DNA from: Planococcus chinensis
Lineage (GTDB): Bacteria; Bacillota; Bacilli; Bacillales_A; Planococcaceae
Direction of reading: 5' to 3'
NCBI RefSeq assembly: GCF_020071995.1
Contig: NZ_JABWTK010000001.1
Location: 62,001 to 126,000 of the forward strand
Length of the DNA: 64,000 nucleotides
Of this stretch, positions 9,356 through 17,258 are shown one piece after another. Each line of letters starts with the position of its first letter. Position 1 is the stretch's first letter. A model generated the notes under the pieces. The model worked only from the letters and a program-made list of their open reading frames with translations. It searched no databases and was not told the DNA's origin. The position numbers were made by a program, and so were the translations under genes.

Positions 9356-10435
9356 GTGAGTGAGTTGCGCATCGTCAATATCGAAAAACAATATGGATCG
9401 CTTCAACAAACCGGGCGCCCCGCGTTTTCCTTAAAGCCGGTTGATTTGGCCATCCAAGAAGGTGAGTTTTTTTCCTTGCTTGGCCCTTCCGGCTGCGGCA
9501 AGACGACGCTGTTGAAATTAGTGGCAGGATTGCTCGAAGCCGACAAAGGAGAGCTGTGGGCGGGAGACACCAACCTCACAAAGGTCCCTCCGGAAGCAAG
9601 GCGCTTTGCCATGGTGTTCCAACAGCCGCTGCTTTTTCCGCATATGACGGTGGAAGACAATGTCGCCTTCGGCCTGAAAATGCAGAAAGCCGGCAAAAAG
9701 GAACGCATCGAACGCGCCCGCAATATGCTTTCTCATGTTGGGCTGGAAGGGTACGGCCGCCGTTTTCCAAATGAACTGAGCGGCGGCCAGCAGCAGCGGG
9801 TAGCGCTGGCGCGTGCTCTCGTCGCAGATCCCCGTCTGTTGCTGATGGATGAGCCGTTCAGTGCGCTGGACCCGAGTCTCCGGGAAGAAATGAGGGAATT
9901 GCTCGGCCGCATCCAGAAAGAGCTCGGGGTCACAGTGGTTTTTGTGACCCATGACCGCGAAGAAGCGTTTCATCTGTCAGACCGGATCGGAATTATGAGC
10001 GAAGGGGACCTGTTGCAAGTCGGTACCGCTAAAGAGCTGTACGAGCGGCCTGCCACTGCAGAAGTTGCCTCGTTCTTAGGGATGAAAAATATCGTTCCGG
10101 GCACAATCGCGGAAGGCCGGTTTTCCGCACCATCCGCAGGCTTTGATTTTCCGGCGGCTGGTGCCGGTTTAACCGGACCGGCTTTTTTGATTCTTCGGGC
10201 AGAAACGCTGCAGCTGATGAATGGCAATGCTGAACCCAGCCGAGAAGGTCGATGGAATTTTGAAGGCATCGTCCAAGACCTGCGGTTCAACCACGGATTT
10301 TATACATGCAAAGTAGAGGTGGGGGGCCTGAAGCTGGAGTGCAGCCTTTCCGGCCAGCAAGCACAGGGCATTTCAAAGGGCAACACTGTTTTGTTGGCCG
10401 TGAATATGAAAGACCTGCATTGGGTAGCGCAATAA
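9356..10435 (+). CDS. ABC importer ATPase with C-terminal TOBE-like domain (YnjD-type)
   Basis: 359 residues from GTG 9356. GGAGG at 9342-9346 inside the preceding gene is spaced for it; an in-frame TTG at 9329 has no ribosome site. Walker A is GPSGCGKT, the signature LSGGQQQRVALARAL, and Walker B LLLMDEPFSALDP, followed by the switch His in VTHDREEAF. About 110 residues after the nucleotide-binding domain form the regulatory TOBE-type extension seen in PotA/FbpC-type ATPases. It energises the YnjB-like importer. The operon ends at a terminator just downstream. Confidence 0.9.
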   Translation: MSELRIVNIEKQYGSLQQTGRPAFSLKPVDLAIQEGEFFSLLGPSGCGKTTLLKLVAGLLEADKGELWAGDTNLTKVPPEARRFAMVFQQPLLFPHMTVEDNVAFGLKMQKAGKKERIERARNMLSHVGLEGYGRRFPNELSGGQQQRVALARALVADPRLLLMDEPFSALDPSLREEMRELLGRIQKELGVTVVFVTHDREEAFHLSDRIGIMSEGDLLQVGTAKELYERPATAEVASFLGMKNIVPGTIAEGRFSAPSAGFDFPAAGAGLTGPAFLILRAETLQLMNGNAEPSREGRWNFEGIVQDLRFNHGFYTCKVEVGGLKLECSLSGQQAQGISKGNTVLLAVNMKDLHWVAQ

Positions 10436-10450
10436 ATTTTATAGATGAAG

Positions 10451-10492
10451 AAAATGATCCTTCTGGAATCAAAGCAGAAAAGATCGTTTTTT
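10451..10492 (+). terminator. Terminator of the YnjBCD-like operon
   Basis: A two-part stem, AAAATGATC...TTCTG with CAGAA...GATCGTTTT, has a 9-base loop and a T-run. Confidence 0.7.
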
Positions 10493-10526
10493 ATTTCTAT
10501 TGTTTTTTAAATATTGCAAATCTTTA

Positions 10527-10555
10527 TTGCTAATTTATGAAAGCGCTTTTATAAT
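10527..10555 (+). promoter_or_regulatory. Sigma-A promoter of the PTS operon
   Basis: -35 TTGCTA (10527-10532), 17-base spacer, perfect -10 TATAAT (10550-10555). A cre box fills the end of the spacer and the start of the -10. Confidence 0.75.
10538..10551 (+). promoter_or_regulatory. cre box (CcpA operator) overlapping the PTS promoter
   Basis: TGAAAGCGCTTTTA fits the cre consensus TGWAARCGYTWNCW at 13 of 14 positions. Its position inside the spacer and -10 implies repression by CcpA when preferred sugars are present. Confidence 0.75.
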
Positions 10556-10654
10556 GTAAGTGACATCAAATGTGCCGTGTTGGAACAATTGTAATCGAAC
10601 GGAACATTTTTAGAGACGCTGAACTCATTTACACAAACAGGAGGGGGAGTGAAC

Positions 10655-11104
10655 GTGAAATTAGACAAAGAATTGGCGTTGATCAATATTGATGCCGCTT
10701 CCAAGGAAGAAGTGCTGGAGCTGCTTGGAAACAAATTGCTGGATAAAGGATTTGTAAAAGAAGGATTTGTAGCCAGTGTCCTTCAGCGGGAAGCGTCCTA
10801 TCCGACAGGTTTGCCGACTCAGCCTCACGGGGTTGCAATTCCGCATACCGACGGGGATATGGTCAACGAATCGAAAATCGCTTTTGCATCTTTAAAAAAT
10901 CCGGTGGGATTTACGGCCATGGGGCAGGGAGACTTGGAAGTGGAAGTGAAACTGGTGTTTATGCTGGCGTTGAAAAACCCGGCTGACCAATTGGAGACGC
11001 TGCAAAAACTGGTCGGCTTGTTCCAGGATCCGGAAACGGTCTCGCAATTAGCCGGCGTGAAAGATGCAGAAGGGCTGAATGAACTGATCGCCAGCAAAGC
11101 GTAG
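10655..11104 (+). CDS. PTS sugar transporter IIA component (galactitol/fructose type)
   Basis: 149 residues from GTG 10655; another in-frame GTG at 10649 is only four bases from the AGGAGG and so less favoured. The phosphorylatable His lies in the VAIPHTDGD motif typical of fructose/galactitol-class IIA domains. It takes phosphate from HPr and passes it to IIB. It is first in a IIA-IIC-IIB operon; no catabolic enzyme is linked, so the sugar is uncertain. Galactitol-type architecture (three separate proteins) is the best description. Confidence 0.85.
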   Translation: MKLDKELALINIDAASKEEVLELLGNKLLDKGFVKEGFVASVLQREASYPTGLPTQPHGVAIPHTDGDMVNESKIAFASLKNPVGFTAMGQGDLEVEVKLVFMLALKNPADQLETLQKLVGLFQDPETVSQLAGVKDAEGLNELIASKA

Positions 11105-11162
11105 AAGCGAAACGCAAAACACGCTTGAAACGCAAATAAAATTGAATTAAGGAGGGAACACG

Positions 11163-12545
11163 ATGGGGTTTCTGCAATGGTTTGTTGATCTGGGTGCTAC
11201 GGTCTTACTGCCAATCTTAATTTTTATTTTTGCACTGGCTCTTGGAACAAAACCGGGGAAGGCTCTCCGCGCCGGGATCATCGTCGGCATCGGATTTGTC
11301 GGAATCAACTTGGTCATCGGGTTGCTGGTGGACAGCCTCGGGCCGGCAGCACAGGCGATGGTCGACAACTTCGGATTTAACTTGAGCACAATCGATGTAG
11401 GCTGGCCTGCAGCTGCAGCGATTGCATATGGGACGTCTCTTGGCAGCCTGGCAATTCCGCTTGGCGTCGGCGTCAATATCCTGCTATTGACGTTCGGCCT
11501 GACGAAAACTTTGAACGTCGACATCTGGAACTTCTGGCATGTCGCGTTGACCGGCTCATTGGTCTACGCTTTGACGAACGACTTCTGGCTCGGCATTCTG
11601 ACCATCATTGTGCATTTGCTGCTGCTGTATCTCATGGCGGACGTATTGGCAAAATACATCGAGCGATTTTACGGCTTCCAGAACATCACGTTTCCACACG
11701 GGACTTCCGCGCCGTCGGCCTTTCTGGCAATCCCGATGAACTGGGTATTCGACCGGATTCCAGGCTTCAACAAACTGGAGGCAGATCCCGAAACCATCCA
11801 GAAACGGCTCGGCGTTTTGGGGGATTCAACCATCATCGGGGTGCTAATTGGTATCCTGATTGGGATTCTGGCGGGCTATGACATACCGGGCATCCTGCAG
11901 CTCGCTATCCAGACCGGTGCTGTCATGGTGTTATTGCCGCGCATGGTGGCGCTGTTGATGGAAGGGTTGACACCCGTATCCGAAGCGGCAGGGGCATTTG
12001 TTAAAAAACGCTTCCCGGGCCGAGATTTGTACATCGGCATGGACAGTGCCTTGGCAATCGGCCATCCGGCGGTCTTGTCTTCGGCGTTATTGCTGATTCC
12101 GATTACGATTTTCCTGGCGGTGCTGCTGCCTGGAAACTCCGTTCTGCCGTTTGCCGATCTGGCTTCGATTCCATTCCTGATTTGTTTGATGGTGCCGATT
12201 TTCAGAGGGAATATCATCCGGACCGTAATCGGCGGCGCTATCTATATCGGAATCGGCTTGTACATTGCCACCTGGATTGCGCCGCTGTTTACAGAAGCGG
12301 CCATCGCCTCCAACTTCGATATGGGGGAGAACACGAGCATTTCCTCGTTGATTGACGGAGCGGTATGGACGACCTTCATATTCGTATGGATTCCGAAAAT
12401 CCTCAGCTGGTACGGCATGTCGGCACTCGGGCTGCTCATTCTGTTCGGCTTGATTTACCAGAACAAGATCAAGCCGAGACGCGATCATCCGGATGCGGAA
12501 AAACTGAAAGATGAAGATGAAACAGTAGAAGGGAAGAGGGTTTAA
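11163..12545 (+). CDS. PTS galactitol-type IIC transporter
   Basis: 460 residues, strongly hydrophobic, with the GatC-family blocks ALGTKPGKALRAGIIVGIGF, ALTNDFWLGILTIIVHLLLL and FVKKRFPGRDLYIGMDSALA. It forms the membrane channel for sugar uptake coupled to phosphorylation. ATG 11163 follows AAGGAGGG. The IIB start codon abuts its stop codon. The Lys/Glu-rich C-terminal tail (about 25 residues) is cytoplasmic. Confidence 0.9.
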   Translation: MGFLQWFVDLGATVLLPILIFIFALALGTKPGKALRAGIIVGIGFVGINLVIGLLVDSLGPAAQAMVDNFGFNLSTIDVGWPAAAAIAYGTSLGSLAIPLGVGVNILLLTFGLTKTLNVDIWNFWHVALTGSLVYALTNDFWLGILTIIVHLLLLYLMADVLAKYIERFYGFQNITFPHGTSAPSAFLAIPMNWVFDRIPGFNKLEADPETIQKRLGVLGDSTIIGVLIGILIGILAGYDIPGILQLAIQTGAVMVLLPRMVALLMEGLTPVSEAAGAFVKKRFPGRDLYIGMDSALAIGHPAVLSSALLLIPITIFLAVLLPGNSVLPFADLASIPFLICLMVPIFRGNIIRTVIGGAIYIGIGLYIATWIAPLFTEAAIASNFDMGENTSISSLIDGAVWTTFIFVWIPKILSWYGMSALGLLILFGLIYQNKIKPRRDHPDAEKLKDEDETVEGKRV

Positions 12546-12830
12546 ATGAAAAAACTATTGATCATGTGCGGAACGGGCATTGCGACATCGACCGTCGTAA
12601 AGGGAAAAGTGGAAGAATGGCTGAAAGAAAACAATTTAAGCCAGGAAGTGAAAATCTACCAGTCTAAGGTCAGCGACGAAATCAGCCGGATTGATGAATA
12701 CGATGTGGTGCTGTCAACAACGTTGGTGCCGGATAAAATTCGCGACAAGGTCATTGACGGCGTTCCGCTTCTGACGGGCATCGGCACTGACGAGATGTAT
12801 GAAAAAGTATTGGCAGAGATCAAGCGCTAG
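12546..12830 (+). CDS. PTS galactitol-type IIB component
   Basis: 94 residues. The N-terminal CGTGIATSTVV loop carries the phosphocysteine (Cys8) of the lactose/galactitol IIB fold. ATG 12546 follows the IIC stop without a gap. It receives phosphate from IIA and donates it to the sugar bound by IIC. Confidence 0.9.
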   Translation: MKKLLIMCGTGIATSTVVKGKVEEWLKENNLSQEVKIYQSKVSDEISRIDEYDVVLSTTLVPDKIRDKVIDGVPLLTGIGTDEMYEKVLAEIKR

Positions 12831-12874
12831 AACAAGGCAGACGAAACACAGGGCAATAAAACGGAAATCCATTT

Positions 12875-12913
12875 AAAAGCATCTACCGTCTATTTTGGCG
12901 GTGGATGCTTTTC
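12875..12913 (+). terminator. Terminator of the PTS operon
   Basis: Arms AAAAGCATCTACCG and CGGTGGATGCTTTT enclose a 10-base loop. Confidence 0.85.
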
Positions 12914-12956
12914 TAGTGAAGCTCCTATATGTCAGAAGCGATTCGGTTCAAAAAAC

Positions 12957-12985
12957 TTGCTTCAACATAATAGAGTAGCTATACT
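12957..12985 (+). promoter_or_regulatory. Sigma-A promoter of the DUF2294 gene
   Basis: -35 TTGCTT (12957-12962), 17-base spacer, -10 TATACT (12980-12985). The predicted transcript starts near 12992, about eight bases before the start codon. Confidence 0.65.
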
Positions 12986-12999
12986 ATTTAAATGGAAAA

Positions 13000-13413
13000 A
13001 TGATGTATTTACGAAAGAAGGTTGGGATTATTTCGCCATCCAAACAGCAGCAGACTGAACAGCAATTTGCGAATTTAGTCAGGTCCTACCGGAAAAAACA
13101 TATCGGAAAAGGTCCTGAAAAGATAAAAGTTACGTTTCAAAAGAATTGGGCCATCGCTTATATGAGTGGCAGCCTAAGTGCAGTGGAACATTTTATTCTT
13201 CAAAATGAGAATGGACAGAATATGATTTGGCAGGCTCGTACCCAGATGATCAAGGAGCTGTACAATCACATTCGGCCAGTGGAAATGGAAGAATTGGTAG
13301 GGGCTAAGTTTGAAAGGTTATTTACAGATATCAATGTGGAGAACGACGAAGTAATTTCTGTTTTTGTTTTCGACCGGCCGATTGGCCAGGAACAAGAAAT
13401 GAATACCATATAA
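13000..13413 (+). CDS. DUF2294 family protein
   Basis: 137 residues. The core (NLVRSYRKKHIGKGPEKIKV then MSGSLSAVEHFIL) matches the DUF2294 family, found mainly in Bacillales and without an established function. No ribosome site precedes ATG 13000 or ATG 13003, and the predicted promoter leaves only a very short leader, so translation may be near-leaderless. Monocistronic, with a strong hairpin 42 bases after its stop. Confidence 0.75.
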   Translation: MMYLRKKVGIISPSKQQQTEQQFANLVRSYRKKHIGKGPEKIKVTFQKNWAIAYMSGSLSAVEHFILQNENGQNMIWQARTQMIKELYNHIRPVEMEELVGAKFERLFTDINVENDEVISVFVFDRPIGQEQEMNTI

Positions 13414-13454
13414 GGATTGTTGGATTGGGATAAGGTACATATGTGCTATTAACT

Positions 13455-13506
13455 AACCACCATTTGTCAGGGAAGCGATTCCCGATGAATGGTGGTTTTG
13501 TTTTTT
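13455..13506 (+). terminator. Strong hairpin-T-run directly before the TRIC ribosome site
   Basis: Outer arms AACCACCATT and AATGGTGGTT, an inner pair GGGA/TCCC, then TTTTGTTTTTT. It ends two to three bases before the AGGAGG of the next gene, so it could be the DUF2294 terminator, an attenuator of the TRIC gene, or both. Confidence 0.8.
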
Positions 13507-13522
13507 AAAAGGAGGACTTGAA

Positions 13523-14152
13523 TTGTATTGGACAATATTGCTCATTATTGGAATCGCAGCATATGCAGCAAGCGGAGCGCTTGTAGCAATTGAAGCGGAA
13601 TACTCCTTTGTTGGGGTATTTGTATTGGGGTTAACGACGGCTTTCGGAGGAGGAACCATCAGAAATGTTCTTATTGGCGCTCCGGTATCAGCTACTTGGG
13701 ATACCCAAACCATTGTAATTGTGTTCTTAACGCTCGCTGTGATTGTGATGCTGCCGCTAAAATGGACACAGCACTGGAAGAGGTGGGGGTTGTTCTTTGA
13801 TTCAATCGGGCTGGCGACGTTCGCCATCCAAGGCGCGCTGACCGTAAAACTCATTGACGGCCACCTGGGTTTGATGCTAGTGGCGGCCATGTTCACCGGA
13901 CTTGGCGGCGGTATGATCCGTGATTTATTGGCGGGAAAGAAACCCCTCGCATTGAAAGAAGAAATTCATGCAGTGTTGGCCTTGCTCTGCGGGTTTTATG
14001 TCTGGATGGACTGGACAACGCCGCTTCAACTTACGCTCGCTGTTTTTATGGTGGTGACGGTCCGTATGTTCGCAATCCGGCGCAGTTTAGCGCTTAAACT
14101 TCCTTACAACCTAATTAAAAAGGTGGAGGCGCAACGATTGGAAGAAAATTAA
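13523..14152 (+). CDS. TRIC-type (UPF0126) trimeric cation channel
   Basis: 209 residues with seven hydrophobic segments built as two repeats. Each half has the conserved Gly-rich motif: GGGTIRNVLIG in the first and GGGMIRDLLAGKKP in the second. Prokaryotic TRIC proteins form homotrimeric monovalent-cation channels. Start TTG 13523 is fixed by AAAGGAGG seven to eight bases upstream; no other start fits. The terminator-like hairpin just before the ribosome site suggests that expression depends on read-through or on a leader mechanism. Confidence 0.85.
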   Translation: MYWTILLIIGIAAYAASGALVAIEAEYSFVGVFVLGLTTAFGGGTIRNVLIGAPVSATWDTQTIVIVFLTLAVIVMLPLKWTQHWKRWGLFFDSIGLATFAIQGALTVKLIDGHLGLMLVAAMFTGLGGGMIRDLLAGKKPLALKEEIHAVLALLCGFYVWMDWTTPLQLTLAVFMVVTVRMFAIRRSLALKLPYNLIKKVEAQRLEEN

Positions 14153-14248
14153 GACCCAATTTTGTTTCAGTTTTCAACAATGAAAGACGCAGCTGCTAAA
14201 ATAATTTATACTTAATTATTATGTGTTGTTAAAGGGAGAGGGATTGCT

Positions 14249-15190
14249 ATGAGATTCGGCATTATCGGAACAAACTGGATTACCGACCGGCTGCTTAAAG
14301 CGGCAAAAGATTTGCCTGATTTTAGTGTAGGGGCTGTTTATTCCCGGACAGAAGAACGGGGCAGGGAGTTTGCGGAAAAATATGGCGTGGAAGCCGTCTA
14401 TACGGATATGGCCGAGATGTTTCAAAGTGGGAAAATTGATGCGGTTTACATTGCATCTCCTAATTCGTTCCACGTGGAACAAAGCCTTTTAGCGTTGGAG
14501 CACGGCATTCATGTACTGTGTGAAAAGCCTGCGGTGATTTCTGAAGCGGAGATGGAGCGCATTATGGAAGCTTCCCGAAAACACCAAACTACATATATGG
14601 AAGCGATGAAATCAACCGTTGCGCCGACTTTCTTGAACTTGAAAAAGAACCTGCACAAGATCGGTCAAATCCGGCGTCTTGTGTTCCATTTCAACCAGTA
14701 TTCTTCCCGCTACGACAAGTACAAAGAAGGCATCATTGAAAACGCCTTTAAACCGGAATTCGGCAACGGTGCAAAAATGGATCTCGGGGTCTATTGCATC
14801 GCGCCGATCATCCATCTTGTCGGCGAACCGGAAAAAGTCCTGGCGAATAGCTATTCCTTATCGACGGGAGCAGACGGACAAGGCAGCATGATCCTGGCTT
14901 ACAAAGAATTTGAAGCAATCGTCATGTATTCGAAAATCACCGACTCGTATGTGCCGTGCGAAATCCAGGGCGAAGAAGGCGTCATCGAAATCAATAAGAT
15001 CAGCGACCCGCGCCAAGTCATCATTAAATACCGCGACGGCCGGACGGAAGACCTTTCCATTCCACAGGAGTATGAAACGATGTATTACGAATTAAAGGAA
15101 TTTATGGACTGCGCAGAAGCCGGACAAGTGGAGTCGGCCATTAATACGCATGACATTTCCCGGCAGGTCATTAAAATCTTAAGCACTTAA
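14249..15190 (+). CDS. Gfo/Idh/MocA-family NAD(P) oxidoreductase
   Basis: 313 residues. The N-terminal Rossmann fold starts FGIIGTNWITDRLLKAA. The family motif EKPAV (Lys of the catalytic EKP) follows, then the C-terminal alpha/beta domain with MDLGVYCIAPIIHLVGEP. Family members oxidise or reduce sugars, inositols and related compounds. The substrate is not evident and the gene is monocistronic. Ribosome site AAAGGGAG precedes ATG 14249. Confidence 0.85.
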   Translation: MRFGIIGTNWITDRLLKAAKDLPDFSVGAVYSRTEERGREFAEKYGVEAVYTDMAEMFQSGKIDAVYIASPNSFHVEQSLLALEHGIHVLCEKPAVISEAEMERIMEASRKHQTTYMEAMKSTVAPTFLNLKKNLHKIGQIRRLVFHFNQYSSRYDKYKEGIIENAFKPEFGNGAKMDLGVYCIAPIIHLVGEPEKVLANSYSLSTGADGQGSMILAYKEFEAIVMYSKITDSYVPCEIQGEEGVIEINKISDPRQVIIKYRDGRTEDLSIPQEYETMYYELKEFMDCAEAGQVESAINTHDISRQVIKILST

Positions 15191-15192
15191 GA

Positions 15193-15236
15193 AAGTCTGT
15201 GTACGGCGGCGATTGGCCATCCGTGCACAGGCTTTT
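15193..15236 (+). terminator. Terminator after the Gfo/Idh gene
   Basis: AAGTCTGTGTACGG pairs, with some G-U pairs, with CCGTGCACAGGCTTTT. Confidence 0.75.
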
Positions 15237-15304
15237 CTGTTGCGGAAGTTTCCATGGGACGCAAATTTCGCTTAAGGTTTTTATTCTTTTTTATAAGATT
15301 TTTG

Positions 15305-15332
15305 TTGTCATTTGCCTGTATCGGTATATCAT
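15305..15332 (+). promoter_or_regulatory. Candidate sigma-A promoter of the TerC gene
   Basis: TTGTCA (15305-15310), 16-base spacer, TATCAT (15327-15332), leaving a leader of about 85 bases before the gene. Confidence 0.5.
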
Positions 15333-15423
15333 ATGAAGTATTTAGGGAAGTGAAATTTAGTAGATTAAAGGACGCCACTAATCAGTATGAAACCACATGC
15401 CAAAACCGGCAGGAGGAAAAGCA

Positions 15424-16173
15424 ATGGGAGCAATTCTATTGGAATATGCCTGGGTGATGCTCGTTCTGGTGGGGCTGGAGGGAATTCTCGCTGCGGACAA
15501 CGCGGTGGTCATGGCCGTGATGGTTAAGCACTTGCCAGGGGAACAAAAGAAGAAAGCCTTGTTCTACGGGCTGGCTGCCGCATTTGTTTTCCGGTTTGCT
15601 GCTCTTTTTATGATTACGCTTTTGGTGGGCGTCTGGCAGATTCAGGCGCTGGGAGCGGCTTACCTTTTATTCATTGCGTTTAAGTATATATACGATCATC
15701 GGAAAGGGCTGGGGGAAAATACGGTCCTGAAAGTGAAAAAGGGCTCCGGATTTTGGACCACCGTGTTCAAGATTGAATTGGCGGATATTGCCTTTGCCGT
15801 CGATTCAATGCTGGCTGCTGTTGCTTTGGCCCTGACCTTGCCGCATCTCGGGGATGCGAATATCGGGGGCATCAATGCAGGACCTTTTGTCGTTATGCTA
15901 AGCGGTGGATTGATCGGCGTCATTATCATGCGATTTGCGGCGCATAAATTCGTCCAGCTGCTTGAAACTTATCCGCAGCTGGAGACTGCCGCTTTCATCA
16001 TCGTGGGCTGGGTCGGCGTAAAGCTCTTGGTCATGACCTTGTCCCATGAAAAAATCCATGTCCTGCCCCATGATTTTCCGCATTCGTTCGCTTGGACGAT
16101 TACTTTCTGGAGTGTTCTAGTAGGAATTGTCGCTGTCGGTGCTTGGCTCGGATTGAAGGGAAGTAAAAAATAA
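15424..16173 (+). CDS. TerC/Alx-family membrane protein
   Basis: 249 residues from ATG 15424, with AGGAGG eight bases upstream. About seven membrane segments carry the acidic TerC motifs EGILAADNAVVMAVMV and ELADIAFAVDSMLAAVA. Relatives export Mn(II) or other metals, or assist metal loading of secreted enzymes. Homologues in Bacillus are often preceded by a yybP-ykoY Mn riboswitch; I looked for its conserved core in 15190-15423 and did not find it. Monocistronic. Confidence 0.9.
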   Translation: MGAILLEYAWVMLVLVGLEGILAADNAVVMAVMVKHLPGEQKKKALFYGLAAAFVFRFAALFMITLLVGVWQIQALGAAYLLFIAFKYIYDHRKGLGENTVLKVKKGSGFWTTVFKIELADIAFAVDSMLAAVALALTLPHLGDANIGGINAGPFVVMLSGGLIGVIIMRFAAHKFVQLLETYPQLETAAFIIVGWVGVKLLVMTLSHEKIHVLPHDFPHSFAWTITFWSVLVGIVAVGAWLGLKGSKK

Positions 16174-16221
16174 AAGACCCCGGATCCATGCTCGCAACGA
16201 GAGCGGGATCCGGGGTTTATT

Positions 16222-17097
16222 TCATTTCCGAAAAGCTTTTCTTTTTCGGGCTTTTTTCTTTTTCGCCAGCCGGGAGACGAGATAGGTATTCGCTCCCACC
16301 GACAGAACTGCCACAGCTGCTAGTGCAGGAAGCCAATTGGTTTGCTGCGGAGGCGGCGCAGGTTCAGATTCTCCAAAGACAGCTGTCAGCACAAGTTCTT
16401 TCATGCCGGCTGGCGGTTGTTGCAGTTCGGATAAATAAGGGAGCTGTTCAGTTAATGCTTCCCATTCGGCAAGTTCGGTCTGGCATCCTATGCAGGCCGC
16501 GAGATGCTCTTCGAAAGCCTCTTTTTCCGTTTGAGCCATCTGAAGATTGAAGTAATCCGGCAATTTCTGAATCATGATGCAACGGGATTTTTCCCGTTCG
16601 TCTTCCCCGGGAGGGCGCAGCTGCTGAATGGCTTCACGAATATGGAGATGGACCGTACCTTGAGGAATATTCAACTTTTTGGCAATGGCGTATTGAGACA
16701 AACCTTCAAAGTAGAACCAGCGCAAAAGTTTTTTCTGTTTCGCAGTCAAATGCAGCAAAGAGTTTGATAGGGCTGCTCCTTTTTCCTGCCATTCGGGCAG
16801 TTCTTCCGGCGAAGCAGTTGCTTCAATACCTTCCTTCAATACTTCAAGAGCAGTTTTGCGTGTCAAAGCGAGTAGCTGATAAAGAAAATCTTCACTATCT
16901 TTTAGGGCGGAGTGGTGGGATTGCCAAAGTTTCATGAAAACCTTTTGAACCGCCACTTCGGCAATGTCCGTATCTTTTGCAATCCGGTAAGCAAAGGAGT
17001 AGACGAGGCGTTCGTACTTTTCGTAAAGCTCAACCAGCAGTTCCTGATTGTGTACTGATTCTTGTCCAGACTTCTTTGGTGCATCGGTATAAGGCAT
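16222..17097 (-). CDS. ECF sigma factor fused to zinc-binding anti-sigma domain and membrane tail
   Basis: 291 residues from ATG 17097 (GAGGAGG seven bases upstream). Residues 20-60 match sigma region 2, with AEVAVQKVFMKLW where most ECF factors have AEDxxQxVFxxxW. Residues 115-162 match region 4: LTAKQKKLLRWFYFEGLSQ then IAKKLNIPQGTVHLHIREA. A zinc anti-sigma motif follows in the same chain: Cys173, His198, Cys202, Cys205 (HxxxCxxC). A Pro-rich linker leads to one hydrophobic segment (255-274) and a very basic end (KKKKARKRK). A sigma factor joined to its own inhibitor and anchored at the membrane is the simplest reading. The basic tail after a single membrane span sits badly with a cytoplasmic N-terminus, so topology is unclear. 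Confidence 0.75.
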   Translation of the reverse strand: MPYTDAPKKSGQESVHNQELLVELYEKYERLVYSFAYRIAKDTDIAEVAVQKVFMKLWQSHHSALKDSEDFLYQLLALTRKTALEVLKEGIEATASPEELPEWQEKGAALSNSLLHLTAKQKKLLRWFYFEGLSQYAIAKKLNIPQGTVHLHIREAIQQLRPPGEDEREKSRCIMIQKLPDYFNLQMAQTEKEAFEEHLAACIGCQTELAEWEALTEQLPYLSELQQPPAGMKELVLTAVFGESEPAPPPQQTNWLPALAAVAVLSVGANTYLVSRLAKKKKARKRKAFRK

Positions 17098-17131
17098 TCG
17101 GCTCCTCCTCTGCAAATCAATGCTTTTCGCT

Positions 17132-17161
17132 ATCATACATAAAAGAAAGAGCCCAATTCAA
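17132..17161 (-). promoter_or_regulatory. Candidate promoter of the sigma/anti-sigma fusion gene
   Basis: On the minus strand TTGAAT (17156-17161), 18-base spacer, TATGAT (17132-17137). This is sigma-A-like; no ECF-type autoregulatory -35 (GAAAC) is visible. Confidence 0.5.
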
Positions 17162-17198
17162 CTGAAAAGAACGAAGAATTTACGCTGTGGCACAGGGT

Positions 17199-17227
17199 TT
17201 GGTTTACTTGGCAGAAAAGGGTAGAAT
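17199..17227 (+). promoter_or_regulatory. Promoter of the HAD phosphatase gene
   Basis: TTGGTT (17199-17204), 17-base spacer, TAGAAT (17222-17227). Confidence 0.5.
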
Positions 17228-17258
17228 GGAGTCATATCAGTTCAGAGGAGAGGGTTTA

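Noticed and set aside
15190-15423. Possible yybP-ykoY manganese riboswitch before the TerC gene
   Set aside because: The conserved core of that riboswitch is not present in the leader.
15254-15457. 67-codon plus-strand ORF before the TerC gene with a hydrophobic start
   Set aside because: There is no ribosome site, it overlaps the predicted promoter and the TerC start, and it looks like AT-rich leader sequence.
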